Notes under the pieces: model-generated
What the model was told of the DNA's origin: nothing
What the model saw: only the letters and a program-made list of their open reading frames with translations
Databases searched by the model: none
Source of the DNA: Pseudomonadota bacterium
Lineage (GTDB): Bacteria > Pseudomonadota > Gammaproteobacteria > Burkholderiales > Burkholderiaceae_C
Assembly (NCBI GenBank): GCA_963205115.1
Contig: CAUJHV010000032.1
Span: 1-64,000, forward strand
Length of the DNA: 64,000 nt
Direction: 5' to 3'
Made by a program: the position numbers and the translations under genes
Shown: positions 45,083-55,245 of the stretch, piece by piece
Layout of the letters: every line of letters begins with the position of its first letter
How positions within the stretch are numbered: position 1 is the stretch's first letter

Positions 45083-47386
45083 ATGCCCTCTGACCGCTGC
45101 AGGCCACGCGTGCCCATGACCGCCCATCCCTTGCGCCTGAGCGCCTGCCTCAGCGGGCTGCTGGCCGTAGGCAGCTTGCAGGCGCAGACGGCGCCCGCGG
45201 CGCCACCTGCACCCGCCGCGTCGGCAGCGGCCGGCGTCACACCACAGCGCGTGGAGATCACCGGCGGCCGCTCGAGCGACGAAGAAGCGCGCCGCCGCTC
45301 CACCGCTGCCAAGATCGTCATCGGCCGCGAGGAGATCGACAAGTTCGGCGACACCACCGTCGGCGAGGTGCTGCGGCGCCTGCCGGGTGTCACCACGCCG
45401 GGCGCGCCCGGTCGCGGCGGCCCGCCGCGGCTGCGCGGCCTGGGCAACGGCTATACCCAGCTGCTGATCGACGGCCAGCGCATCCCCCCGGGCTTTTCGC
45501 TGGAGTCGCTGACGCCCGAGCAGATCGAGCGCATCGAGATCCTGCGCGCGCCCACGGCCGAGACCGGCGCGCGCGCCATCGCCGGCACGATCAACATCAT
45601 CACGCGCGAAGGTTTCCGCCGCCGGCTCAACGACCTGCGTCTGGGCGTGGGCATCGAAAACGGCCGCATCAACCCGGGCCTGTTCTGGACGCACAACAAC
45701 AGCGCGGGTGACCTGACCTACAACCTCAGCGGCGCGGTGTTCCGCCCCTGGCGCGACAGCAGCGCCCGCGAGGACACGCAGGTCACCGACACCGGCACCG
45801 GCGCGGTCCTGCGCGACGCCACCGAAACCAGCCAGTCGGCCGAGCGCCGCAAGGGTCTGCACCTCACCGGCCGCCTGCAATGGCGCCTGGGCGAGGGCGG
45901 CGACTCGCTGACGCTGACGCCTTCGCTGTTCCACAACGAAGGCGGCACCACGCGCGAATCCACGGTGGTGCAGCGACTGCCCGTGCCGGTGGCTGGCGAC
46001 CCTGCCACGCAGCCGGAATACGAGCGCAGCACCGGCGTGAGCCAGAGCCGCAACACGGCCGCACGCCTGAATACCCAGTGGCGCCAGCGCCTGAGCAGCG
46101 GCCGGCTGGAACTCAATGGCGGCGTCGGCGGTTTCGAGTCGTCCAACCAGAGCCGGCGCGACAACAGCGGCGGGCAGGGCGCGCACGTCACCGAGGAAGA
46201 CACCCGCACGCAGGACCGCTCGGCCACGCTGAACCTGAAGTTCTCCAGCCTGCTGGGCGGCAAGGCCGACGGCAGCGGCGAGCACAGCCTGGTCACGGGG
46301 CTCGAATTCGAGGCCAACCGGCGCAACGAAACCCGCCGCACGCTGCTGGACGGCCAGCCGGTGTTGCTGGACTTCGGCGACACGTTCAGCGCCGCCAGCA
46401 CGCGCACCGCGGCCTACGCGCAGGACGAGTGGTCGCTGGACAAACACTGGGCGCTGCACGCCGGGCTGCGCTGGGAAGGCATCACCACGCGCGGCGAGGC
46501 GGCCGACGGCACGCGGCCGGAAAACCGCAGCAGCGTGACCACACCGCTGGTGCACGTGCTGTGGAAGCCCGACCCCGCCAAACGCGACCAGGTGCGCCTG
46601 AGCCTGACGCGCAGCTACCGCTCGCCCGGGCTGGCGTCGCTGATCGCGCGCCCGACGCTCAATGCGCGGGCCCCGGTACCCGGCAGCAACACCGTGCTGA
46701 CAGCCGACGGCGCGGGCAACCCGGACTTGAAACCCGAACTCGCCAGCGGCATCGACCTGGCCTTCGAGCGCTACCTCGAAGGCGGTGGCGTGCTCAGCGC
46801 CAACCTCTTCTCACGGCGCATCCAGGACCTGATGCGGCGCGTGGTGACGCTCGAAACCGTGAGCTGGGCGCCGGTGCCGCGCTACGTGGCGCGCCAGCAG
46901 AATGTCGGCAAAGCCACCAGCCGCGGCCTGGAGCTGGACGCCAAGTTCAGGCTCGACCAGGCGGTGGCGGGTGCGCTGCCGGTCGAATTGCGCGGCAACC
47001 TGTCGGTCTACCGCTCGTCGGTCGACGGCATCCCGGGGCCGGACAACCGGCTCGACGGCCAGGCCAAGGCCACCGCCAACCTCGGCGGCGACTACCGCCT
47101 GCGCGGCATGCCGCTCACCCTGGGCGGCAACATCAACTGGGTGCCGGGCTACCGCACGCAGCTCACCGAACTGCAGACCGCCACCGTCAGCAGCAAGCGC
47201 ATCTTCGACGCTTATGCCCTGTGGACCTTCAACCCCAGCGTGGCGCTGCGGGTGATGGCCAGCAACCTGGCCGCCGAGGACTACCTCAGCACCAACACCT
47301 TCGTCGAGGGTCTGCAGCAGACTCGGCAGCTGACCACCTCGCCCACCTTCACCAACTGGCAGATCCGGCTGGAGCTGAAGCTGTAG
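45083..47386 (+). CDS. TonB-dependent outer-membrane receptor
   Basis: A 767-residue receptor. Seen: a signal sequence (LSACLSGLLAVGSLQAQ), a Pro/Ala linker, the TonB-box-like VEITGGRSSDEE region, a plug domain (about 70-180; VGEVLRRLPGV, IDGQRIPPGFSLESLTPEQIERIEILRAP, GTINIITRE) and a beta-barrel ending in the aromatic/hydrophobic QIRLELKL. ATG 45116 is an alternative start with a shorter n-region. It follows the Opp-type operon on the same strand, about 115 bp away. The ligand is unknown; context suggests a peptide-like or siderophore-like compound whose inner-membrane step is the Opp transporter, which is inference only. Confidence 0.9.
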   Translation: MPSDRCRPRVPMTAHPLRLSACLSGLLAVGSLQAQTAPAAPPAPAASAAAGVTPQRVEITGGRSSDEEARRRSTAAKIVIGREEIDKFGDTTVGEVLRRLPGVTTPGAPGRGGPPRLRGLGNGYTQLLIDGQRIPPGFSLESLTPEQIERIEILRAPTAETGARAIAGTINIITREGFRRRLNDLRLGVGIENGRINPGLFWTHNNSAGDLTYNLSGAVFRPWRDSSAREDTQVTDTGTGAVLRDATETSQSAERRKGLHLTGRLQWRLGEGGDSLTLTPSLFHNEGGTTRESTVVQRLPVPVAGDPATQPEYERSTGVSQSRNTAARLNTQWRQRLSSGRLELNGGVGGFESSNQSRRDNSGGQGAHVTEEDTRTQDRSATLNLKFSSLLGGKADGSGEHSLVTGLEFEANRRNETRRTLLDGQPVLLDFGDTFSAASTRTAAYAQDEWSLDKHWALHAGLRWEGITTRGEAADGTRPENRSSVTTPLVHVLWKPDPAKRDQVRLSLTRSYRSPGLASLIARPTLNARAPVPGSNTVLTADGAGNPDLKPELASGIDLAFERYLEGGGVLSANLFSRRIQDLMRRVVTLETVSWAPVPRYVARQQNVGKATSRGLELDAKFRLDQAVAGALPVELRGNLSVYRSSVDGIPGPDNRLDGQAKATANLGGDYRLRGMPLTLGGNINWVPGYRTQLTELQTATVSSKRIFDAYALWTFNPSVALRVMASNLAAEDYLSTNTFVEGLQQTRQLTTSPTFTNWQIRLELKL

Positions 47387-47506
47387 GCCGCTGTTGCCAG
47401 TCCCCGAAGGGTCGCGTCGCGGCCTGGCGGGCGCATCGGGGACAGCCGAGACCGTCGCGACGGCCAGCGGCCAGCGGCCAGCGGCCACCGGACCGGCCCG
47501 GCCGCG

Positions 47507-48439
47507 TCAGTCGATGAGCTGGCCGTCCTGGTGAAAGGGATGCGGCCCGTCGAAGCGGCCGATGGCGGCCACGTGCGTGACCAGCTGCCCCGGCCCGCTG
47601 TAGGCGTGCAGGTGATAACCCGGCGGCTCCAGCGTCCAGGCCGAGGCGGCGTCTTCCGCCAGATCCAGGCAGACCTGGTGCGCGGGGCTGGGCGCGGTGG
47701 AGGCCACGGTGCCGGCGAAACGCACGACGATGCTGCGGTGCAGGTGGCCGCAGATCACACGCTCCACGTTCGGGTGCGCACGCACGATCTCGGCCAGTTC
47801 GTCGCGGCCCTGGAGAAGCCCGATGCGGTCCATGTGGCCGATCAGCGTGCGGAAGGGCGGGTGGTGCATGGCCAGCACGATGGGCTCGCCGCGGTGCTGC
47901 TGCAGCGTGGCGTCCAGCCACTGCAGGCGCTCGTTGCACAGGCGCCCGGCCGGGGCGCCGTGGTCCACGGTGTCCAGCGCCACCAGGCGCAGCGGGGGTG
48001 ATGCCGGCGGCTGCGCCGCATGCGAATCGTTCGACCCGCCGGACCCACCGTTGAGCACCTTCACCGATTCGGGCACCGGGGTCGCGTCGGGCACGTCCGG
48101 TACACCTAACGCCACCGTGTACTGGACAAAGCGCCCATCGCCCATGTACCGGTGGCTGGCAAAGCTGCGCCGCATCTGGTCGCGGTCGTCGTGGTTGCCG
48201 GGCAGCAGGTAGAGCGGCATGCGCAAGGGCTCGAGCAGCTGCGCCAGGTGCTCGTATTCGGCGTCGCGGCCGAAATCGGTCAAGTCGCCCGTCAGCACCA
48301 CGGCCTGCGGCGGCTGCCGCAGCGCGCCCATGGCCTGCACGGCGGCGCGCAGATAGGGTGTGGTGTCCAGGCGGCCGTAGGCCAGGCGCCCGGGCTCGCG
48401 GATGTGCATGTCGGTGAGCTGGGCGAGCAGGAAACTCAT
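47507..48439 (-). CDS. Class III cyclic-nucleotide/glycerophosphodiester phosphodiesterase (CpdA/GpdQ-like)
   Basis: A 310-residue calcineurin-like metallophosphoesterase. Seen: metal-binding blocks in order LAQLTDMHI (D-x-H), VLTGDLTDFG (GD), LLPGNHDD (GNHD), MHHPPF (H), and ICGHLHRS (GHxH). The core has an unusual Ser/Gly/Pro insertion of about 25 residues (around 125-150) before the central strand LRLVALDTV. Homologues hydrolyse cAMP or glycerophosphodiesters. The ATG at 48439 is preceded by GGAGGGT in the last repeat unit, and the gene is the distal member of the ABC importer operon. That suggests it cleaves the imported phosphodiester in the cytoplasm. Confidence 0.88.
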   Translation of the reverse strand: MSFLLAQLTDMHIREPGRLAYGRLDTTPYLRAAVQAMGALRQPPQAVVLTGDLTDFGRDAEYEHLAQLLEPLRMPLYLLPGNHDDRDQMRRSFASHRYMGDGRFVQYTVALGVPDVPDATPVPESVKVLNGGSGGSNDSHAAQPPASPPLRLVALDTVDHGAPAGRLCNERLQWLDATLQQHRGEPIVLAMHHPPFRTLIGHMDRIGLLQGRDELAEIVRAHPNVERVICGHLHRSIVVRFAGTVASTAPSPAHQVCLDLAEDAASAWTLEPPGYHLHAYSGPGQLVTHVAAIGRFDGPHPFHQDGQLID

Positions 48440-48440
48440 G

Positions 48441-48621
48441 GGACTACCCTCCGCACGGCGTGCGCCGGGATGAGCGCTTGGGAACGGCCCGGCGCGCGCA
48501 CTGGACGACCCTTCGCACTTCGTACTGCGGGATGAGCGCTTGGGAACGGCCCGGCGCGCTCATTGGACGACCCTCCGCGCTACGCGCTGCGGGATGAGCG
48601 CTTGGGAGCGGCCCGGCGCGC

Positions 48622-48626
<5 letters not shown>
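48441..48626 (-). repeat. Three tandem 62-bp repeats, each a mini-ORF coupled to the next start
   Basis: The units are 48441-48502, 48503-48564 and 48565-48626. Read on the minus strand, starts fall at 48625 (ATG), 48563 (ATG), 48501 (GTG) and 48439 (the phosphodiesterase ATG), exactly 62 bp apart. The ATPase stop, unit 1 stop and unit 3 stop each overlap the next start as ATGA. Each unit has GGAGGGT or GAAGGGT about 7 bases before the next start. The peptides begin MSAPGRSQALIPQ (GTG copy: VRAPGRSQALIPA). A GCAC/GTGC or GCGC/GCGC hairpin differs in sequence between units 1 and 3 but keeps pairing. The 3' module resembles that of the 83-bp repeats. Confidence 0.9.
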
Positions 48627-49708
<1,082 letters not shown>

Positions 49709-49737
<29 letters not shown>

Positions 49738-50614
49738 GGGTGTTCTCGATCCAGCGCGCCAGCGCCTGCATGGCCCACAGCATGGGCAGGATGACAATGA
49801 AGAAGACCAGCGTGTAGGCCGAGCCGATCTCGATGCGCATCGAGGCGTAGCTGTCGGCCAGGCCCACCGGCAAGGTGCGCGTGAGCGGTGTGTGCAGCAT
49901 CCAGGTCAGGTTGAACTCACCCACCGACAGCGTGAAGACCATCAGGCTGCCCGCGACGATGCTGGGTGCCACCGCCGGCACCAGCACGCCCAGGAAGCGC
50001 TGCGGAAAATTGGCGCCCAGCGAACGCGCCGCCTCTTCCAGCGCCACCAGGTCGTCGCGCGCGAAGGCTGCGGACACCGTGCGCACCATGAAGGGCAGCG
50101 TGAAGACGATGTGGCCGACGAGGATGAAGGCGAAGCTCTGGCGAAAGCCGCGCAACTCGCCATAGGCCAGGATCAGCGCCAGCGCGGTCGCCAGGCCCGG
50201 CACGGCCACGGGCAGCGTCAGCAGTTCCTCGAACAGCCGCGCCACGCGCGAACGGCTGCGCGCCAGCGTCCAGGCGCAGGGCACGCCCACGGCCAGCGCC
50301 ACCACCACGCAGGCCACCGCCAGCGCCAGCGAACGCCAGGCCGTGGCGCCGTACAGCGACCACACCTCTTCGAGCCAGCGCGTGGTCAGGCCGCTGGCCA
50401 GGCCGCGCGAAAAATTGTTCGTCAGCCCGGCGGTGACCGACAGGCCCATCGGCACCACCGTGAACAGCGTCACCAGCACCGTGATGACCAGCAGCACCGG
50501 CGCCCGCACGCGGCCGCGTGCGGGCAGCCGCGGCTGCAGCCCCGCCGGCCGGGCGACGCGCCTGCCGCTGCCTGGCGCCGGACCTGCGCCGGCCGCCAAC
50601 CGCGCCGCGCTCAT
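49709..50614 (-). CDS. ABC importer permease 2
   Basis: A 301-residue permease of the spermidine/2-aminoethylphosphonate type. Seen: an Arg/Pro-rich N terminus, helix LLVITVLVTLFTVVPMGLSV (about 40-60), further helices AWRSLALAVACVVVALAVGVPCA and FAFILVGHIVFTLPF, and the EAA-like loop LEEAARSLGANFPQRFLGVLVP (about 195-216). The start ATG overlaps the permease 1 stop by 4 bp. It forms a heterodimer with permease 1 in the predicted importer. Confidence 0.9.
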
Positions 50615-51411
50615 CCGCCAGCTCCGACGGCGCCGGTGGCGCCAAAACGCCGGGCCAGGAACAGCACCGCCCAGGTCATCAGGCCCAGCGCGATCGACAG
50701 CGAGGCTGCCAGCGCGAAATTGGCGTAGTTGGTGAACTCGTTGTAGATGGTGATCGGCAGCACCTCGTAGCGGCTGGCCAGCGTGAAGGCCGTGCCGAAG
50801 GCGCCCATGGCCGTGGCAAACAGGATGGCGCCGACGGCCAGTGCCGTGGGCTGCAGGGCCGGCCACCAGACGTCACGCACGATGTGCCAGGGCCGCGCGC
50901 CCAGCGAGCGGGCGGCCTCTTCGAGTTCGTGCTCCATGCGTTCGACGACCGCGGTGAACGAGGCAATCGCGCGCGGCAGCGAGAAATACAGATAGGCCAG
51001 GAACAGGCCGCTGAGCCCGTAGGCGAACGTGATGCGCTCGCCGAACAAGGCCTCCGTGAAGCTGGCGAACGGCCCTTGTCGCCCACCGACCAGGATCACG
51101 AAGAAGCCCACGATCACACCCGGGAAGGACAGCGGCAGCGTCAGCACCGCCAGCAGCAGGCGGCGGCCGGCAAACTGCTGGCGGCCCAGGTACAGGCCCA
51201 CCGCCGCGGCAATGACCAGCGCCACCAGCGTCACCGCGGCCGAGAGCACGGTGGTCTGCACCAGGCTCTGCAGATAACGCGGCTGCGTCAGCACCGCCAG
51301 GTAGGTGGCGGCGCCCTTGCTGGCCGGCAGCACCACCAGCTCGACCATGGGCAGCAGCCAGAAGGCCGCAAACACCACGGCCGCCGGTGCGGCGCAGGCC
51401 AGCAGCAGCAC
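50611..51411 (-). CDS. ABC importer permease 1
   Basis: A 266-residue permease with about six helices (LLLACAAPAAVVFAAFWLLPMVEL at the N terminus; GVIVGFFVILVGGRQG mid). The EAA-like loop LEEAARSLGARPWHIVRDVWWPA (about 158-180) is clear. Start is GTG, overlapping the binding-protein stop by one base (TAGTG), and the stop overlaps permease 2 as ATGA; the whole set is clearly translated as a coupled operon. Confidence 0.9.
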   Translation of the reverse strand: MLLLACAAPAAVVFAAFWLLPMVELVVLPASKGAATYLAVLTQPRYLQSLVQTTVLSAAVTLVALVIAAAVGLYLGRQQFAGRRLLLAVLTLPLSFPGVIVGFFVILVGGRQGPFASFTEALFGERITFAYGLSGLFLAYLYFSLPRAIASFTAVVERMEHELEEAARSLGARPWHIVRDVWWPALQPTALAVGAILFATAMGAFGTAFTLASRYEVLPITIYNEFTNYANFALAASLSIALGLMTWAVLFLARRFGATGAVGAGG

Positions 51412-52424
51412 TACTGGGCCTCGCGCAGGTAGCGGTCGGAGAAGGCCTTCTGCACCTCGGCCATGCGGCCGTAGTCCACGGTGCGGGCGCGGGCGTATTC
51501 GCTGGCCGGCAGGAAGCGCGCCTGCGCTTCCTTCGAGATCGCCGAGCTGCGCACCGGCCGCAGGAAGGCATTCGCCCAGATCGCCTGGCCTTCGTTGGAC
51601 AGGATGAAGTCCAGCGCCTTGTGCGCGTTCGCGCTGTTCGGGCCCTTGGCCACGGCGCTCATCACGTAGGGCACGACGACCGTACCTTCGGCCGGGATCA
51701 CGAATTCCACCGCCGCCTTGTCCTTGTACTTGGCGCGGTAGGCATTGAAGTCGTAGTCCAGCAGGATCGCGATCTCACCCGAGAGCACGCGTGCGTACGA
51801 GGTCTGCTTGGGCACGATGGGCTCGTTTTTCTTCAGCGCCTTGAACCATTCGATGGCCGGGCCGAAGTTGTCCAGCGTGCCGCCGCGCGCGGCATTCACC
51901 GCCACCGCACCGACGTAGCCGACGAAGGCCGAGGCCGGATCGAGATAGCCCACCAGGCCCTTGTATTCCGGCTTGAGCAGATCGGCCCAGGAGCGCGGCA
52001 CCGGCTTGCCCTTGAGCGCATCGGTATTCACCATGAAACCCAGCGTGCCGGAGTGGATGGTGAACCAGTGGCCGTCGGCGTCCTTCAGGCCATCGGGGAT
52101 CTCGGCCCAGCCGGCCGGCTTGTAGGCGGCGGTGACACCTTCCTTCTTGGCCTGGATGCCGAAGGTCACGCCGTAGTAGGCCATGTCGGCCACGGGGCTG
52201 GCCTTCTCGGCCACGAGCTGCGCCAGGGTCTGGCCGGAGTTCTTGTTGTCCGGCGGCACGGTGATGCCGGCCTTGTCCTTGATGGCGCGCAACTGGCTGG
52301 CCCAGTCTGCCCATTCGGGCGGGCAGTTGTAGCAGATGGCGGTCTGGGCCATCGCGCCGGCACTGGCCACGAGGCCGATGGCCAGCACGGCCGCTTTCAA
52401 CAGGCGGGCAGGGGCTCGCAACAT
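51411..52424 (-). CDS. ABC importer periplasmic binding protein (family 1, iron/2-AEP/spermidine-like)
   Basis: A 337-residue periplasmic binding protein. Seen: signal peptide (LLKAAVLAIGLVASAGAMAQ, about 7-26), the mature start AICYNCPPEWADW, then HSGTLGFMVNTDALKGKPVPRSWADLLKPEYKGLVGYLDP, given here in pieces, as in AfuA/PhnS-like proteins, and the VLSGEIAILLDYDFNAYRAK block. ATG 52424 has AAGGAGAAAG upstream. It is first in the operon with two permeases, an ATPase and a phosphodiesterase. The ligand is probably an organophosphate or similar anion, judged only from the downstream enzyme; iron or polyamine cannot be excluded. Confidence 0.9.
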   Translation of the reverse strand: MLRAPARLLKAAVLAIGLVASAGAMAQTAICYNCPPEWADWASQLRAIKDKAGITVPPDNKNSGQTLAQLVAEKASPVADMAYYGVTFGIQAKKEGVTAAYKPAGWAEIPDGLKDADGHWFTIHSGTLGFMVNTDALKGKPVPRSWADLLKPEYKGLVGYLDPASAFVGYVGAVAVNAARGGTLDNFGPAIEWFKALKKNEPIVPKQTSYARVLSGEIAILLDYDFNAYRAKYKDKAAVEFVIPAEGTVVVPYVMSAVAKGPNSANAHKALDFILSNEGQAIWANAFLRPVRSSAISKEAQARFLPASEYARARTVDYGRMAEVQKAFSDRYLREAQ

Positions 52425-52841
52425 CGCTTTCTCCTTGGTGGGGATGAAGGAAGCGGGGGCGCGGCGATGAACTCGCCCTCGCGGCAACAAGGCAGCGGCA
52501 GGCGATGTGACCACCCGCACCGACGCGCCTGCGGCATACGCGGGGCCTGCGCGGGGGTCAGACGCGGCCTGCCGCGCCTTGCGATCTCACTCGCGGTCTG
52601 GATGCGCCAGGACTGCGCGACCTGCGGGTCGCCGGTGCGCGTGGTGCCTGGGCTTGCAGCCGCAAGCGCAGGGTATGCGAGGCATGTGACAAACAATCAC
52701 TAGGGCTTTCCCGCCGGCGACGCGCGTCCGTCCGACGCCGGGTTTTCCGCAGTGCAGCAGACCGGGGAAACGCCACTGGGCACACCCCACGATCTTGCCC
52801 ACACTGGGGTGGACGTCCACCTCAGCCGACCGCGCCCGACC
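52425..52841. other. Intergenic region between divergent transport genes
   Basis: This 417-bp spacer separates the ABC binding-protein gene and the second Bug gene, which are divergent. It holds GC-rich sequence with no credible ORF and a lower-GC patch near 52685-52710 (ACAAACAATCACTAG). It also holds a perfect 14-bp palindrome GGTGGACGTCCACC at 52808-52821, about 20 bp before the Bug ATG, suited as an operator or leader hairpin. No terminator is seen. Confidence 0.5.
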
Positions 52842-53870
52842 ATGACCCGCACGAGACCCTCTTCGATGCCCACCCGCCGACAGGTCGTGCAAGGGGCCGG
52901 CGCCCTGGCCGCCTCACTGATGGGCCTGCCGGGCGCCTCGGCGCAATCGCCCTGGCCGACCCGGCCGGTTCGCATCGTGGTGCCCTTCGCTGCCGGCGGC
53001 ACGACCGACATCCTCGCGCGCGCCATGGCGCCCGAGCTGCAGCGTGTCTTCGGTCAGCCCTTCATCATCGAGAACAAGGCCGGCGCCGGTGGCAACCTGG
53101 GCGCGGCCGACGTGGCCAAGTCCGCGCCGGACGGCTACTCGCTGCTGATGGGCACGGTGGGCACCCATGCCATCAATTCGGCGCTGTACCCGAAGATGCC
53201 CTACGACCACGTCAAGGACTTCGCACCGGTGACGCTGGTGGCCGGCGTGCCCAACGTGCTGGTGATGAACCCGGCCAACGCGCAGAAGTACGGCGTGAAC
53301 AGCGTGACCGACCTGGCGCGCGCGGCCCGCAACAACCCGGGCAAGCTGAACATGGCCAGCTCCGGCAACGGCACCTCGATCCACCTCGCTGGCGAGCTCT
53401 TCAAGACCCTGACGGGCACCTTCATGGTCCATTTCCCGTACCGCGGCTCCGGCCCGGCGCTGCTGGACCTGATCGCCGGCAACATGGACCTGATGTTCGA
53501 CAACCTGCCCAGCGCCATTCCGCACATCAAGGCCGGCAAGCTCAAGGCGCTGGCCGTGACGAGCGCGGCGCGCTCGGCGGCGCTGCCCGACGTGCCCACC
53601 GTGGCCGAAGCCGGCGGCGCGGCGCTGAAGGACTTCGAGGCCAGCTCCTGGTTCGGCCTGCTGGCCCCGGCGGGCACGCCGGCGGACGTGCTGACACGCC
53701 TGCAGCAGGAGTCGGTCAAGGCGCTGGCGCTGCCGATCATCAAGGAGCGCATGCTCTCGCTGGGTGCCACGCCCAGCGGCCTCAGCGGGGCGGACTTCGC
53801 CCACTACATCGAGGCCGAAACGGCCAAGTGGTCGAAGGTCGTCAAGGCCGCGGGGGCCAAGATCGACTGA
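52842..53870 (+). CDS. Bug-family (TctC-like) periplasmic solute-binding protein
   Basis: A 342-residue Bug protein. Seen: a Tat-like signal ([26 protein letters not shown] in part, about 10-35), [23 protein letters not shown] in pieces, [14 protein letters not shown] motif ([24 protein letters not shown], split over 75-98) and the [25 protein letters not shown] signature. ATG 52866 is the alternative start (MPTRRQ). It lacks neighbouring TctAB genes. It is divergent from the ABC operon and convergent with the HDOD gene. Ligand unknown; small carboxylates are typical. Confidence 0.9.
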   Translation: MTRTRPSSMPTRRQVVQGAGALAASLMGLPGASAQSPWPTRPVRIVVPFAAGGTTDILARAMAPELQRVFGQPFIIENKAGAGGNLGAADVAKSAPDGYSLLMGTVGTHAINSALYPKMPYDHVKDFAPVTLVAGVPNVLVMNPANAQKYGVNSVTDLARAARNNPGKLNMASSGNGTSIHLAGELFKTLTGTFMVHFPYRGSGPALLDLIAGNMDLMFDNLPSAIPHIKAGKLKALAVTSAARSAALPDVPTVAEAGGAALKDFEASSWFGLLAPAGTPADVLTRLQQESVKALALPIIKERMLSLGATPSGLSGADFAHYIEAETAKWSKVVKAAGAKID

Positions 53871-53903
53871 CGCGGCTGCGGCTCACGGCCGCGGGCGCCA
53901 GCC

Positions 53904-54734
53904 TCAGCCAGCTTCGGCGCCGGCCCGCTCGTCGATCTCGTCGAGCTGGTCCTTGATGCGCCCTGCCGCCCGCAGCAGCTGCGCGGCGTCGAGGTCGGCC
54001 TGCGGCGCGATCGCCTCGACCACCGCCTCGAGTTCCTGCGGCTGGTGCATCAGCGCATGTGTCACCACCGATAGCGCGCAGATGGCGCGCTTGTCACCTG
54101 CGGCCGAGATCTCCCGTGTGCGTTGTGCCGCCACATGGTGGCGCACGCAGGCGGCGGCCGATGCCGACAGGCCCCAGCTCTCGCACAGGGCCGCGCCCAG
54201 CGCGTCGTGGCTGACACCGAATCCCGCGCGCTCGAGCTCCGCCAGGCTGGTGTCGTCCGGCGCGGCGCGCAGCATCGCGCGGTAGTGTTCCTTGGCGTGG
54301 CGGAACAGCACCGCCTTGCCGCATTCTTCGAAGAGGCCGGCGGAGTGCGCCGACCAGCCGTCCAGCGACAGCGCCTGGCCCAGGCGGCCCATGGTCAGGC
54401 CGCGGCGCGCCGCGCGTTCCCACAGCGGCTCGAGCTCCGCCGCCGGCGGGAAAGCCGCCCGCAGGCCCATCTCGAAGGTGATGGCGGCGATCTCGCGGGT
54501 GCCCAGGAAGGTCAGCGCCTGGTGCACCGTCTGCACGCGGCCGCGCAGGCCGTACAGCGAGGAATTGACGGCCTTGAGCACGGCAGCGGCCAGCGCCATG
54601 TCGGACTCGACCAGGCTCGAGACGGACTGGATGTTGATGTCCTCGTCGGCCAGCAACAAGGACAGCTTCACCAGCGAGTCCGGCTGGGCGGGGATGTCGA
54701 TTTCCAGAGATCGCAGTTCGGCGTTGACACTCAT
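53904..54734 (-). CDS. HDOD-domain protein
   Basis: A 276-residue protein consisting mainly of an HDOD domain (about 12-200), a degenerate HD hydrolase fold used in signalling. Seen: LPAQPDSLVKLSLLLADEDINIQSVSSLVESD-like N part and LKAVNSSLYGLRGRVQTVHQALTFLGTREI in pieces (about 53-82), which are diagnostic. HD residues that would ligate metal are absent as usual. The C-terminal part contains a His-rich ACVRHHVAAQ. Function in this genome is unknown; relatives link to c-di-GMP, motility or stress regulation. It lies alone, about 130 bp behind the terminator of a possible small RNA on the same strand. Confidence 0.85.
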   Translation of the reverse strand: MSVNAELRSLEIDIPAQPDSLVKLSLLLADEDINIQSVSSLVESDMALAAAVLKAVNSSLYGLRGRVQTVHQALTFLGTREIAAITFEMGLRAAFPPAAELEPLWERAARRGLTMGRLGQALSLDGWSAHSAGLFEECGKAVLFRHAKEHYRAMLRAAPDDTSLAELERAGFGVSHDALGAALCESWGLSASAAACVRHHVAAQRTREISAAGDKRAICALSVVTHALMHQPQELEAVVEAIAPQADLDAAQLLRAAGRIKDQLDEIDERAGAEAG

Positions 54735-54868
54735 GCCAGGTCCCGCGCCCCGGCAAAGGCAGGACGCAGCCAGCGGATGCTAGAGGGCGCCCCGCGGGCC
54801 AAAAGGCTCAAAAAGAGGCCGGTTGTGCCACCGCGTGACCGCGGGTGAAGCCGGTGTCGGCACGGGCG

Positions 54869-54897
54869 AAAAAAAAGCGCCCATCGTGTGGGCGCTT
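54869..54897 (-). terminator. Strong intrinsic terminator, minus strand
   Basis: On the minus strand AAGCGCCCA and TGGGCGCTT (54889-54897 and 54875-54883) form a perfect 9-bp stem with a 5-base loop, followed by a run of eight T (54876-54869). This is one of the two clearest intrinsic terminators in the window, yet the nearest upstream coding gene on this strand ends about 350 bp before it. Confidence 0.85.
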
Positions 54898-55073
54898 GGA
54901 GTTCAGTCGGCGGGCCGTGTTCCGGATGTTTCCGTTGTCTTGGCAGCCCGCTGCAGCGTCGGGATATGCGCTCGTCGGTCTGTATCGTTCTTGGACTGGC
55001 TGTTTAGTCTCCTCAGCCCCCTCGGCCACCGCTTCGTCAGGCGCCATCAAGGCGCACCGCGCGGTGCACGAGT
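54869..55073 (-). ncRNA. Candidate small non-coding RNA ending at intrinsic terminator
   Basis: The 511-bp gap 54735-55245 holds no credible gene. Before the terminator on the minus strand there is a stretch of lower GC content than its surroundings whose third-codon positions do not show the high GC of real genes in any frame. It contains the perfect palindrome GCACCGCGCGGTGC and short GGA-bearing loops. TACATT at 55080-55085 could be a -10 box giving a roughly 205-base RNA, but no good -35 box fits. It does not match 6S, tmRNA, 4.5S or RNase P RNA by recognisable motifs. The alternative is a long 3' untranslated region of the GMC gene. Confidence 0.35.
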
Positions 55074-55245
55074 GCGCGGAATGTAGTGTTTGTCCGCGGT
55101 CAGACTGCAGCGGGTTAACCCTCGACCTCAGGACCTTCGGCCGCATCGGGCCCGCACGCACGGGTGTAACGGGACGTGTCATGTGCACGCGCGGCGGCTA
55201 CGGTGCGCCTGCGCACCGGGCCGGATCAGCCCGCTTTGGCCGAGT

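Noticed and set aside
47461..47490. Short run of GCGGCCA-type repeats behind the TonB receptor gene
   Set aside because: Only about four imperfect 7-bp units in GC-rich sequence; no placement or conservation suggests a function.
54869..55073. 6S RNA, tmRNA, 4.5S RNA or RNase P RNA
   Set aside because: The conserved sequence motifs of these RNAs (for example the tmRNA tRNA-like end or the SRP GGAAGCAGCC-type loop) are not present.
54808..55188. A 126-codon minus-strand ORF in the gap after the GMC gene
   Set aside because: Its third codon positions lack the GC bias of real genes here, and an intrinsic terminator stem and T-run lie inside the frame.
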